From Anaerolineae bacterium (GTDB lineage: Bacteria > Chloroflexota > Anaerolineae > Anaerolineales > Villigracilaceae), in assembly GCA_017303735.1 (NCBI GenBank), contig JAFLCF010000104.1:1-15502 (forward strand): a stretch of DNA of 15,502 bases. Direction: 5' to 3'. The translations under genes were made by a program, and so were the position numbers. Below are positions 6,618 to 13,880 of the stretch, piece by piece (within the stretch, counting starts at the first letter, position 1; each line of letters opens with the position of its first letter). Below the pieces are notes generated by a model that was not told the DNA's origin, did no database searches, and saw only the letters and a list, made by a program, of their open reading frames with translations.

Positions 6618-7346
6618 TTATTGAATAGTGACTGCTCCATCGCATTTTATTTCTTTATTATTAGATAGAGAGTCAGGGATTTCAATTATTTGAAAATTAA
6701 TAGTATGTCCACCTATATTAGGATAAGGTCGAAAAAACATATTTTCGGGGAATTTCATAAATGAATTTGGATGATCTTCTATTTTCCAATTTTCAGGAAG
6801 AAATAAATGTTGACTAGTTAGTACCGCTTCTTCATTGGGCTGGAACGGGGAATTGCTATTGAATAAAGTATTCGGATATCTTTCAGAGGTTTCGTATCCC
6901 GGTGAAGGGTGTATTTCGAATCCATATATTGGTGTATTTTCATAGGCATTTCTAATTGTATAGGTCATTTTTACATAGCTTGCGTTTTCAATGATTTGGT
7001 CATTCTCTATAATCGGTATTTTTATTACCTCAGCTTTCGCGTTATATAATAAATTTTCTCCACAGTTAGTTAGTGGGGTCTCTAAAAAATAGGGTATGGG
7101 TGTGTTTGTAGCTGTTGGAGAAAAAATTGGTGTTGTTGTTGGGGATGGAGTGTTTAATTCGGGAGTATTTGAAGGTGTTGCTTGAGCTTTTGATTTAGTT
7201 GCAGTGATGACGTTTTGCATGGCTTTATTTGAACTATTACCAGACGCACCTATTACTGTGCCAACTATACAGCCAAATATGATCCCTAAAATACATCCTG
7301 TGTAAAAATTTTTGCTAGGTAAGATAATAGCTTTTTTCATTGGCAT
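6618..7346 (-). CDS. Membrane-anchored exported protein with Thr-Pro-rich linker, AT-rich
   Basis: A 242-residue protein of unknown function with three parts. The first is a basic N-terminus and one glycine-rich helix (about 13-35, with repeated G-x3-G spacing). The second is a linker of Thr-Pro repeats (about 56-86: TPSNTPELNTPSPTTTP, then PTATNTPIP). The third is an outer domain (about 90-242), rich in predicted strands, with two cysteines (C95 and C235) near its ends that could form a disulfide. TP-rich linkers of this kind are common between a membrane anchor and an extracellular domain in Anaerolineae (general knowledge). The start at 7346 (MPMKK) has AAGG about six bases upstream; ATG 7340 is an alternative. 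It is the first gene of the AT-rich minus-strand pair. The outer domain resembles DUF4352-like accessory beta domains in general look only; no family is claimed. Confidence 0.82.
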   Translation of the reverse strand: MPMKKAIILPSKNFYTGCILGIIFGCIVGTVIGASGNSSNKAMQNVITATKSKAQATPSNTPELNTPSPTTTPIFSPTATNTPIPYFLETPLTNCGENLLYNAKAEVIKIPIIENDQIIENASYVKMTYTIRNAYENTPIYGFEIHPSPGYETSERYPNTLFNSNSPFQPNEEAVLTSQHLFLPENWKIEDHPNSFMKFPENMFFRPYPNIGGHTINFQIIEIPDSLSNNKEIKCDGAVTIQ

Positions 7347-7492
7347 TGAACCTTATATTTATTTTTTTTATTTTACTTTGATATTCGAAAAAAACTTGTT
7401 TTTAATATTAATAGGCGAAAGTTTTTGATTTTCCATTGCCTCAAATTATCCAATTTTCCCCTCATGAATTTACGTTACAATACTCTTTCCTC
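7347..7492. other. Divergent intergenic region, AT-rich
   Basis: This 146-base gap separates the minus-strand exported protein from the plus-strand GT39-like copy 2 and must hold the start signals of both units, unless transcription comes from further away. It is rich in A and T runs. A TACAAT at 7476-7481 could be a -10 box for the plus strand, but no matching -35 was found and it lies only 11 bases before the ATG, so no promoter is called. The 11-base sequence CCTCATGAATT occurs twice (7460-7470 and 7489-7499), and the second copy contains the GT39-like start codon. Confidence 0.6.
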
Positions 7493-7496
7493 ATGA
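7464..7496 (+). other. Possible 10-residue leader ORF
   Basis: ATG 7464 opens a frame MNLRYNTLSS whose TGA (7494-7496) overlaps the ATG of the GT39-like gene (7493) in an ATGA arrangement. It arises because CCTCATGAATT is duplicated. No Shine-Dalgarno sequence is visible, so it may be chance. Confidence 0.2.
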
Positions 7497-9055
7497 ATTC
7501 CTTCTTCTCCACCAAACCTGCGCGGACGTTTGCCCTCATCGTCATCTTCACACTTGGCATCGCTGTCCGCTTGTATGATCTTACCGACCTGCCTTTGGAA
7601 TTTCATTCCACGCGTCAGTTATTGTCTTTGCTCAAAGCCCGCGGTATGTACTATGAAACCCGAACCGACGTTCCTTCGGAAGAACGCGCCTTCGCCATCC
7701 AGCAATGGAATCTACGCGCCTCTGTTGAGCCTGAGTTCTTCGAGCGCATCGTCGCATGGACGTATCAATTCACCGGCGAGCAAGTTTGGGTGGCGCGTGC
7801 GTACTCGTCCGCCTTTTGGCTCATCGGCGGCATCTTCCTTTATCTGCTCGCGCGTCGCCTCACATCAGAAGATGGTGCAATTGCTGCAACCGCTGTGTAT
7901 CTTTTATTGCCGTACGCTATCATCGCCAGCCGCAGCTTCCAACCTGATCCGCTCATGACGATGCTCATCATCATGTTCTTGTGGGCGATTTGGGAGTGGG
8001 CAAGTACATTAACCGCTAAGACCGCGAAGGACGCCAAGGAAAACCAAGAAAAACTTAGCGATCTTGGCGAGCTTCGCGGTTCAAAAAGCTCTTGGCTCTT
8101 TGCCATCCTCGCTGGTCTCTTCGGCGGGCTTGCCATCTTCATCAAATTCCCGGCAGCCTTCTTCGTCATTGGCGGAGGCTTGGGAGCGGTACTCAGCCAC
8201 AAGTCCATGAAAGAGGCGTTGAAGGATCCGCAGCTTTACATCATGGCATTGCTGGGCATCCTCCCCGGCGCGGGATACCTCATCTACGGCATCTTCGTGC
8301 AAGATTTTCTCGGTCAACAATTTGGCGGGCGTTTCATCCCCAGCCTTTTTCTTAGCCCGTCTTATTATGTGGGCTGGCTCAATATGTTGAATCTCGTCAT
8401 TGGCGGATTCACTCTGATGCTAGCCCTGCTCGGTCTCTTTTTCTTTGAGGATAAAAAACAACGCCTCCTTCTCGGACTTTGGACCGGGTACGCCCTCTTT
8501 GGCTTTTACTTTAACTTTCACATTCACACCCACGACTACTACTCTCTGCCGTTGATTCCCATCGTGGCATTGTCCATGGCTCCGCTTGCAGATTTTCTTT
8601 TTGCCAAACTCGCGCAACTTACAACAACAAACTTTCTGCGTCTTTCCTCTTTCCTCTTTCTTCTCCTCGGCATTATCGCCTCCACATGGAACGTCCGCAA
8701 CACCCTCAATGCCGTGGATTATCGTCCGCAAGCCGAGATGTGGGCAGAGATCCGCACCATCACAGACGGGTATAATCTAGCCGGGCTGACGCAAGATTAC
8801 GGAGCCCGTCTTGCTTATTGGGGCTGGCAGAACATCAGCTCCTGGCCCACCTCCGGTGACCTGCGTTATGCCGACGAACGCGGCGGCAAGCAAAACCTGG
8901 AAGAACAATTTGCAGAGATCGCTTCCAAGAAAGACCTATTCGTTGTTACCGATCTTGACGACTTTGCTCGTCAGACCTATCTCAAAGAAAAACTCAGTAC
9001 CTACCCTGTCTTTGCCGAAGGGGATGGGTACGCGATTTATCTTTTGAATCCCTAA
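7493..9055 (+). CDS. GT39-like integral membrane glycosyltransferase, copy 2
   Basis: A 520-residue paralogue of the protein at 2352. Shared marks are LYDLTDLPLEFHSTRQL after the first helix, ASRSFQPDPLMT, a helical core, HIHTHDYYSLPLIPI (copy 1 has MYTHSYYHIQLIPI), and the C-terminal LTQDYGARLAYWGW and EGDGYAIYLL. As a GT-C enzyme it should transfer a sugar from a polyprenyl-phosphate donor outside the membrane. The frame is open from a TTG at 7436, but ATG 7493 (MNSFFSTKPAR) fits the paralogue start. The loop after the WEWAS segment carries a repeat-encoded insert (TAKTAKDAKENQ to LSDLGELRG). It ends 6 bases before the sulfatase, with which it is probably co-transcribed. It begins the right-hand transcription unit. 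Donor and acceptor are unknown. Confidence 0.85.
   Translation: MNSFFSTKPARTFALIVIFTLGIAVRLYDLTDLPLEFHSTRQLLSLLKARGMYYETRTDVPSEERAFAIQQWNLRASVEPEFFERIVAWTYQFTGEQVWVARAYSSAFWLIGGIFLYLLARRLTSEDGAIAATAVYLLLPYAIIASRSFQPDPLMTMLIIMFLWAIWEWASTLTAKTAKDAKENQEKLSDLGELRGSKSSWLFAILAGLFGGLAIFIKFPAAFFVIGGGLGAVLSHKSMKEALKDPQLYIMALLGILPGAGYLIYGIFVQDFLGQQFGGRFIPSLFLSPSYYVGWLNMLNLVIGGFTLMLALLGLFFFEDKKQRLLLGLWTGYALFGFYFNFHIHTHDYYSLPLIPIVALSMAPLADFLFAKLAQLTTTNFLRLSSFLFLLLGIIASTWNVRNTLNAVDYRPQAEMWAEIRTITDGYNLAGLTQDYGARLAYWGWQNISSWPTSGDLRYADERGGKQNLEEQFAEIASKKDLFVVTDLDDFARQTYLKEKLSTYPVFAEGDGYAIYLLNP
8011..8081 (+). repeat. Imperfect inverted repeat with CGCNAAGNN units inside GT39-like copy 2
   Basis: The left arm (8011-8039) is built of 9-base units: CGCTAAGAC, CGCGAAGGA and CGCCAAGGA. 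The right arm (8054-8081) is close to its reverse complement; aligned over 28 positions 21 match, and the mismatches fall at the variable unit positions. Because the unit is nine bases it keeps the frame and encodes TAK-TAK-DAK, then LSD-LGE-LRG. This looks like the dispersed ACCGCNAAG-type element known from many genomes (recalled, not searched). Confidence 0.8.
8641..8660 (+). repeat. Heptamer repeat TCTTTCC inside GT39-like copy 2
   Basis: Period 7 holds from 8641 to 8660 (TCTTTCC twice, then TCTTTC). It encodes a hydrophobic stretch (SSFLFLLL) in a membrane helix. A similar run lies at 15326-15346 in the Wzy-like gene. Confidence 0.6.
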
Positions 9056-9061
9056 CTCCTG

Positions 9062-10591
9062 ATGAAACTCCCGCTTCAACTTCGCTTTTTCATTTCTTTG
9101 TTTTTCCTGGCTTTGTTATCTGGTTGCATATCTTTCGGCTCCAAGAATGACGTTGTTGTATTGGAGGTTGAAAAACGCCCGAATATCATCCTCATCCTTG
9201 CCGATGATCTTGATGAGCGGCTGGGTACGATCCAATACATGCCCAACCTAAAGAAGTACATTACAGATCAGGGCGTTACCGTAGAAGATTTTCTTGTCAC
9301 CACTCCCATGTGCTGTCCGTCGCGCGTCAACCTATTACGCGGACAATACACCCACAACCATCAGGTCTACAATAATTCTGCGCCAGATGGAGGCTTTCCG
9401 AAATTCTATGAATTGGGCACGGAAGACTCCACGCTTGCCGTCTGGCTGCAAGCGGCTGGGTATCGCACCGCTCTGATCGGCAAGTATCTCAATGCCTACC
9501 CCAATGCCGATGACCGTACCTACATCCCGCCCGGTTGGACGGAATGGTACAGTCCGGGGCGCAAGAATGCCTACGATGGTTATGACTATTACCTTAATGA
9601 AAATGGAGTCCTTGTCCCATACGGACCAGATGAAGAGAACTTTTTTACGGATGTAATGAGCCGTAAAAGCACGGACTTTATTGAACGTGCCGCGAAAGAT
9701 GAGGCTCCCTTCTTCCTTTACATTACACCTTTTGCTCCGCATGAACCGGCGGCATTTGCCCGTCGCCATGCAGACCTATTGCAATCGATTCAAGCACCGC
9801 GCCCACCATCGTTTAATGAAGTAGATATAAATGATAAATCTCCCTTGTTGCGCAGCAATCCATTGTTGACCTTGGAAGACGAGGCAAAGATCGACGAGTA
9901 CTATCGTCGCCGTGTTCTTTCCATGTTGGCGGTTGATGAAATGATCGCAGACCTCTTTGTAACTCTTGAAGCCTCGGGAGAATTGGAGAACACGTACGTG
10001 ATCTTTACCTCCGATCAGGGTTTCACGCTTGGGCAGCACCGTCTTCTTCGAGGGAAGAGTTCCTTGTTCGAGGAAGATATCGTGGTGCCTTTCATCGTCC
10101 GCGGACCCGGTTTGCCAGCTGGAACAACTATTGATCCGTTCCTTGCGAGCGTGATCGATATCGCACCTACCCTTGCCGAATGGGGAGGAGTAGTTCCGCC
10201 TGCTTTTGTTGATGGGCGCTCTTTTGCTTCCACATTGGTTAATGGAAGCGTCCCCGCGGATTGGCGTAATGGGTTTCTGTTGCAGCAATATACATTTGGC
10301 GGTGAAGAGGAAGAAGCATCCATACCTGGTTTGCTAAACTTGCTTGGAGCTATTCAAAATAACAATCCCTTATCTTATTCGGCAGGGATTCGCACCCTGC
10401 AATATACTTATAACGAACACCCGGATGGTTTTGTCGAATTGTATGACCTCACACAAGACCCATATCAAATGGAAAATATTTCGTCCATTGCCGACCCATC
10501 CTTGATGGATGCGTTCTCGAAGTGGCTGTCACAGCTAAAAACGTGCAAGTCTGAGTCGTGCCGCGCGTTGGAATCTCAGGAAGTTCCCTGA
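9062..10591 (+). CDS. Lipoprotein sulfatase, GlcNAc-6-sulfatase-like
   Basis: A 509-residue family S1 sulfatase that removes sulfate esters from a sugar or glycan outside the cell. A signal peptide ends in the lipobox LSGC (19-22), so it is a membrane-tethered lipoprotein. RPNIILILADDLD (39-51) supplies the metal-binding aspartates. CCPSRVNLLRG (84-94) is a perfect C-x-P-S-R-x3-L-x-G motif, in which C84 should become formylglycine. GKYLNAY gives the usual substrate-side lysine, and TSDQGFTLGQH plus RGKSSLFEED complete the metal and sulfate site. The N-terminal half resembles N-acetylglucosamine-6-sulfatases (DDxDE-like start, CCPSR, THNH, GKYLN), and the tail ends SCRALE as in many of that group. 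Activation needs a formylglycine-generating enzyme, not present here. The substrate is unproven; a phosphonate or phosphodiester substrate is a less likely alternative. Confidence 0.9.
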   Translation: MKLPLQLRFFISLFFLALLSGCISFGSKNDVVVLEVEKRPNIILILADDLDERLGTIQYMPNLKKYITDQGVTVEDFLVTTPMCCPSRVNLLRGQYTHNHQVYNNSAPDGGFPKFYELGTEDSTLAVWLQAAGYRTALIGKYLNAYPNADDRTYIPPGWTEWYSPGRKNAYDGYDYYLNENGVLVPYGPDEENFFTDVMSRKSTDFIERAAKDEAPFFLYITPFAPHEPAAFARRHADLLQSIQAPRPPSFNEVDINDKSPLLRSNPLLTLEDEAKIDEYYRRRVLSMLAVDEMIADLFVTLEASGELENTYVIFTSDQGFTLGQHRLLRGKSSLFEEDIVVPFIVRGPGLPAGTTIDPFLASVIDIAPTLAEWGGVVPPAFVDGRSFASTLVNGSVPADWRNGFLLQQYTFGGEEEEASIPGLLNLLGAIQNNNPLSYSAGIRTLQYTYNEHPDGFVELYDLTQDPYQMENISSIADPSLMDAFSKWLSQLKTCKSESCRALESQEVP

Positions 10592-10620
10592 ACTATTAAT
10601 TAGGAATTGAGTCGTTTTTC

Positions 10621-12072
10621 ATGTCCATTGTTTTTGAAAAAAATCGAACATCGCATTATCTTTTATGGTTTGGTTGTCTTGCCATGGGCGCGGCACTGGT
10701 TGTTTATGCCTACCTCGGTATCTTCTCCCGTTACATGGCAGATGATTACTGCCTGCTGTTGAATATGCAATCTGGGAATATTTTTACAGCTAGCTGGAAT
10801 AAATACCTTTTTGAATCCAATCGCTTTTCGAACCTGTTCGTGCTGGGCTTTTGGGAACTCTTCCCAGGGAATATTGCCTTTGTGCCCACCTTGCATGTTG
10901 TTCTTTGGGTCATTGGGTTGTACTGGCTGTTATCTGAATTGAACAAGTTGTTCGGTTTGAAATTGCCCATACCCGTTCTTCTGCTTGTTGCAGAAACCCT
11001 TGCGCTCTTTTCGTTTTTCACCACACCGAATGTGTTCCAGATCCTCTATTGGCGCCCGGGACAGGTTTCATATCTCACGCCGATCGTCTTTTTCACACTA
11101 TTCGCGGCTTGGTTGGTGAATCTTGTTCGCATGAAAAAAGTGACCTTGCCATTGGCGATCCTATTTGGATTTTTCGCCTTCTTTATCGGCGGTTTGTCTG
11201 AAACAGTGGGAGCGTTACATATCTCGATCCTTTCCCTTTCGATCTTCTGCGTCATCCTCTTTGATAAATCGCCGCGCCGCACACCTGCGTTGACCTTGTT
11301 GAGTGCCCTGCTAATTGGTGCATTGCTGGCTCTAGTCGTGATGTTCCTTGCACCTGCCAATGCTTTGCGCATCAATGATGAAAATGGCTCCCCAACTTTG
11401 ACAGCCGCATTGCTCCGCGCGTTTGAATTTGCTTTCTTGTTTTTACGCATTTCGTTCACCACGCTTCCCATCCCTTTCCTGGGTCTGCTGGCGATCTCGT
11501 CGCTGATGACCATGCTCTTTATGCAGAATCAGCCCAACGTTAAGTTTGAGCCGCGTGTCTACTGGCTATTCCTCCTAATCCCGCTCCTCTTATATGGATT
11601 GGTCTTTGCATCCTTTGCCCCCAGCGCGTATGGACAGTCGTACCCGGTGGAGCGGGTGCGATTCCCTGCGCATTTTATGTTGACCATCACTTTGACCGCG
11701 TTCGGCATTTGCGCGGGTTATGTGCTATCCTATATTAGGTTTCTAAACTTCATGCGTTATGCGGTCATGACGCTTGCATTCGTATCTCTACTCTATCCGT
11801 TCTGGATGATGCGCCAGCCGTTGGCAACGTATGAATTTCGCCGTCTCTTCGCCTTACGTTGGGACGAACGCGAGCAGATGATCTATGAAATGAAAGCCGC
11901 CGGGCAGACCGAGCTGGTGCTCCCTGCACTGGATGGTTATGAAGGTACCAAAGAATTGGATGTTCGTCCTTATTTCTGGGTTAACCAATGTGCTGCCCGG
12001 ATCTATGGCGTTGATTTGATATCCGCGATCTCTGTGGAAGAAGAAGATGTCCTCAATTACTTCAGTGAATAA
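10621..12072 (+). CDS. Polytopic membrane protein with ADDYC motif (DUF6056-like, possible GT-C)
   Basis: A 483-residue protein with about ten membrane helices and a soluble C-terminal part of about 90 residues. After the first helix comes FSRYMADDYCLLL (36-48), an acidic pair in the first outer loop, the place where GT-C glycosyltransferases keep their catalytic acids. ILYWRPGQVSYLTP (about 141-154) is a second conserved-looking loop. This pattern fits the uncharacterised DUF6056-type membrane proteins, which are often found in glycan loci; that assignment is from memory. It lacks the FHxxRQ and QPDPLMT marks of the two GT39-like proteins here. The gap before it is 29 bases with no visible structure. 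It overlaps the sulfotransferase gene by 26 bases, indicating linked expression. It could be a glycosyltransferase, polymerase or glycan transporter component. Confidence 0.7.
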   Translation: MSIVFEKNRTSHYLLWFGCLAMGAALVVYAYLGIFSRYMADDYCLLLNMQSGNIFTASWNKYLFESNRFSNLFVLGFWELFPGNIAFVPTLHVVLWVIGLYWLLSELNKLFGLKLPIPVLLLVAETLALFSFFTTPNVFQILYWRPGQVSYLTPIVFFTLFAAWLVNLVRMKKVTLPLAILFGFFAFFIGGLSETVGALHISILSLSIFCVILFDKSPRRTPALTLLSALLIGALLALVVMFLAPANALRINDENGSPTLTAALLRAFEFAFLFLRISFTTLPIPFLGLLAISSLMTMLFMQNQPNVKFEPRVYWLFLLIPLLLYGLVFASFAPSAYGQSYPVERVRFPAHFMLTITLTAFGICAGYVLSYIRFLNFMRYAVMTLAFVSLLYPFWMMRQPLATYEFRRLFALRWDEREQMIYEMKAAGQTELVLPALDGYEGTKELDVRPYFWVNQCAARIYGVDLISAISVEEEDVLNYFSE

Positions 12073-12988
12073 TCTGGCTCCCATCCTCGTCACCGGCTCG
12101 CATCGCAGTGGCACCACCTGGGTTGGCAAAATGCTCGCTGCCGATGCTGATACCGCCTATATCAGCGAACCGCTCAATGTGCTGCATCGCCCGGGTATCT
12201 ATCGCACGCCGGTGAAGTATTGGTATACCTACATCACCGATGATAACGGTGCAGACTATCTGCCTACGTTCAATGAACTCTTGAACTTTCAATATCACAC
12301 TGTGCATGAGATATTATCTTTGCGTTCGTTCAAAGATTTTTTGCGCATGGGGCGTGATTTCCATACTTTCTTTATCGGCAGTATGCATGGGCAGCGTGCC
12401 TTAATCAAAGACCCGTTTGCAGTTTTTTCGACACCATGGCTTGCAAAGCAATTGCATTGCAAGGTTGTGATCACGGCACGTCACCCCGGCGGCTTTGTTG
12501 GCAGCCTCAAACGTCTCGGCTGGAATTTTGACTTTGGCAATTTTCTCAACCAGCCGCTTTTTATGCGTGACCATTTGGAAGGGGATCGCGCCGCGATGGA
12601 GTCTATGCCCAAAGATGATATTGTTGGGCAGGCGGCATTGCTCTGGAAAATAATTTACCGCTTCGTTCATTCGACCCGGTCCGGGTTCCCCCAATTTCAC
12701 ATTGTGCGCCACGAAGACCTTTCTCTTGACCCCATTGGTGGCTATCAAACCTTGTATAAATCGTTGGGTTTAGATTTCACCGATAAGGTCAAAGACATCA
12801 TTCAAAACTCCAGCAGTTCTGAGAACCCTGCCAAACTTGCGAAGAACAAAACACATTCCGTCAAACTCGATAGCCGCGCCAACCTCGATAACTGGAAGAA
12901 GATCCTTTCCCCCGAAGAAATTACCCGCGTGCGAAAGATCACCGAAGGGACTTCTGGGTCGTTTTATTCTGAAGAAGAGTGGAAATAA
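12047..12988 (+). CDS. PAPS-dependent sulfotransferase
   Basis: A 313-residue cytoplasmic sulfotransferase that moves sulfate from PAPS to an acceptor, here most likely a sugar of the glycan being built. ILVTGSHRSGTTWVGKML (13-30) is the 5'-phosphosulfate loop, with R20, S21, G22, T23 and T24. EPLNVLHRP follows as in many carbohydrate sulfotransferases. VITARHPGGFVGSLKRL (141-157) is the 3'-phosphate motif, with R145 and S153 eight residues apart as expected. Length and order of motifs are normal. The ATG lies 26 bases inside the preceding gene, after a purine-rich stretch (GGAAGAAGAAG). With the sulfatase three genes upstream, the locus can both add and remove sulfate. The acceptor is unknown; PAPS synthesis genes are not in the window. 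Confidence 0.88.
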   Translation: MSSITSVNNLAPILVTGSHRSGTTWVGKMLAADADTAYISEPLNVLHRPGIYRTPVKYWYTYITDDNGADYLPTFNELLNFQYHTVHEILSLRSFKDFLRMGRDFHTFFIGSMHGQRALIKDPFAVFSTPWLAKQLHCKVVITARHPGGFVGSLKRLGWNFDFGNFLNQPLFMRDHLEGDRAAMESMPKDDIVGQAALLWKIIYRFVHSTRSGFPQFHIVRHEDLSLDPIGGYQTLYKSLGLDFTDKVKDIIQNSSSSENPAKLAKNKTHSVKLDSRANLDNWKKILSPEEITRVRKITEGTSGSFYSEEEWK

Positions 12989-12997
12989 TCTTCTTGT

Positions 12998-13024
12998 TCT
13001 GGACGGGGCTTAGCCCCGTCCAGA
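12998..13024 (+). repeat. Perfect palindrome upstream of the second GT2 gene
   Basis: TCTGGACGGGGCT (12998-13010) and AGCCCCGTCCAGA (13012-13024) form a perfect 13-bp inverted repeat around one base. It fills most of the 49-base gap between the sulfotransferase and the GT2 gene. There is no T-tract, so it is unlikely to be a strong terminator; a dispersed palindrome is more likely. Confidence 0.8.
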
Positions 13025-13037
13025 GCGTTTAGCCATT

Positions 13038-13814
13038 ATGAAACCAGCCGCCCTGCCCCTTGTCACCATCGTCACCCCATCGTTCAATCAGGCTTCATAT
13101 CTTGAAGAGACGATCAAATCTGTTTTGGGGCAAACCTACCCACACATCGAATACATCATCATGGATGGTGGCTCGACCGACGGCAGCGTGGATATTATCA
13201 AAAAATATGAAGCTAAACTAGGATATTGGGAATCGGTCAAAGATAAAGGTCAAACCGACGCCATCAACAAAGGCTTCAATCGCGCCAAAGGGGATATTCT
13301 CGCCTGGCTGAACTCGGATGATACCTATGCCAGTCCGCACACCGTCGCAGATGCGGTTAACTATCTTGTTGCGCATCCAGAACCAGCATTGGTGTATGCC
13401 GATTGTGATTTCATCAACGAAGCAGGTGATGTGATCGGCAAGTTCGCCTCTCGTCAAACGGACTATGCCAAACTGCGTAGCGGCTACGTCCACATCCCTC
13501 AGCAGACCATGTTCTTCCGCGCCAAATATTGGAAGGAGCTGGGTCCGCTCGACCCATCTTTTTATTTCGCCATGGATTACGATCTCTGGGTGCGTATTGC
13601 CAAACAGGCTCCGCTTCATTACTTGCCCGGTAAGACTTGGGCGAATTTTAGAATCCACACCTCCAGCAAGACCAACGTCAACGACGAGCGCGGCTGGAAG
13701 GAGATGCTGCGGGTTCACTATCGCGATGGCGGCAGTTTTTTCTCCCCAATTGTGGCAAAATACTATCTAAGAAAAATCATCGGTCCGCTCTGGAAATGGC
13801 GGATAAGGAAGTAA
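13038..13814 (+). CDS. Family 2 glycosyltransferase, copy 2
   Basis: A 258-residue GT-A fold transferase of the cytoplasm. Visible motifs are VTIVTPSFNQASYLEET (9-25), DGGSTDGS (43-50) for the nucleotide, WLNSDD (90-95) for the metal, and FAMDYDLWVRIAKQ (about 180-193) for the acceptor side. It is shorter than copy 1 at 3908 and lacks that protein's long basic tail, but ends in a basic segment (LWKWRIRK) that could touch the membrane. The two copies share most of their first 95 residues, so they come from one ancestor. ATG 13038 is the natural start and sits 13 bases after the palindrome. It should add one sugar to the lipid-linked unit; which sugar is not readable. Confidence 0.93.
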   Translation: MKPAALPLVTIVTPSFNQASYLEETIKSVLGQTYPHIEYIIMDGGSTDGSVDIIKKYEAKLGYWESVKDKGQTDAINKGFNRAKGDILAWLNSDDTYASPHTVADAVNYLVAHPEPALVYADCDFINEAGDVIGKFASRQTDYAKLRSGYVHIPQQTMFFRAKYWKELGPLDPSFYFAMDYDLWVRIAKQAPLHYLPGKTWANFRIHTSSKTNVNDERGWKEMLRVHYRDGGSFFSPIVAKYYLRKIIGPLWKWRIRK

Positions 13815-13850
13815 GTAGTAATTGGTAAGTTAGTAGATTGGTAAATTTGC

Positions 13851-13878
13851 AAATCGGAAATCGTAAATCGTAAATCCA
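13851..13878 (+). repeat. Heptamer tandem repeat AAATCGT upstream of the Wzz-like gene
   Basis: Four 7-base units stand in a row: AAATCGG, AAATCGT, AAATCGT and AAATCCA, ending two bases before the ATG at 13881. They occupy the place where a ribosome binding site would be, and none is visible there. The bases before (13815-13850) carry a related GGTAAGTTAGTAGATTGGTAA stretch that appears to be part of the same element. Confidence 0.75.
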
Positions 13879-13880
13879 AA

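Noticed and set aside
7476..7481. TACAAT as a -10 promoter box
   Set aside because: No fitting -35 is found about 17 bases upstream, and it lies too close to the start codon in a region where AT-rich hexamers are expected by chance.
7436..7492. TTG start of GT39-like copy 2 at 7436
   Set aside because: The extra residues are not hydrophobic or conserved with copy 1, and ATG 7493 aligns with the paralogue start.
13851..13878. AAATCGT tandem units as a CRISPR-like array
   Set aside because: Units are 7 bases with no spacers, and no cas genes are in the window.
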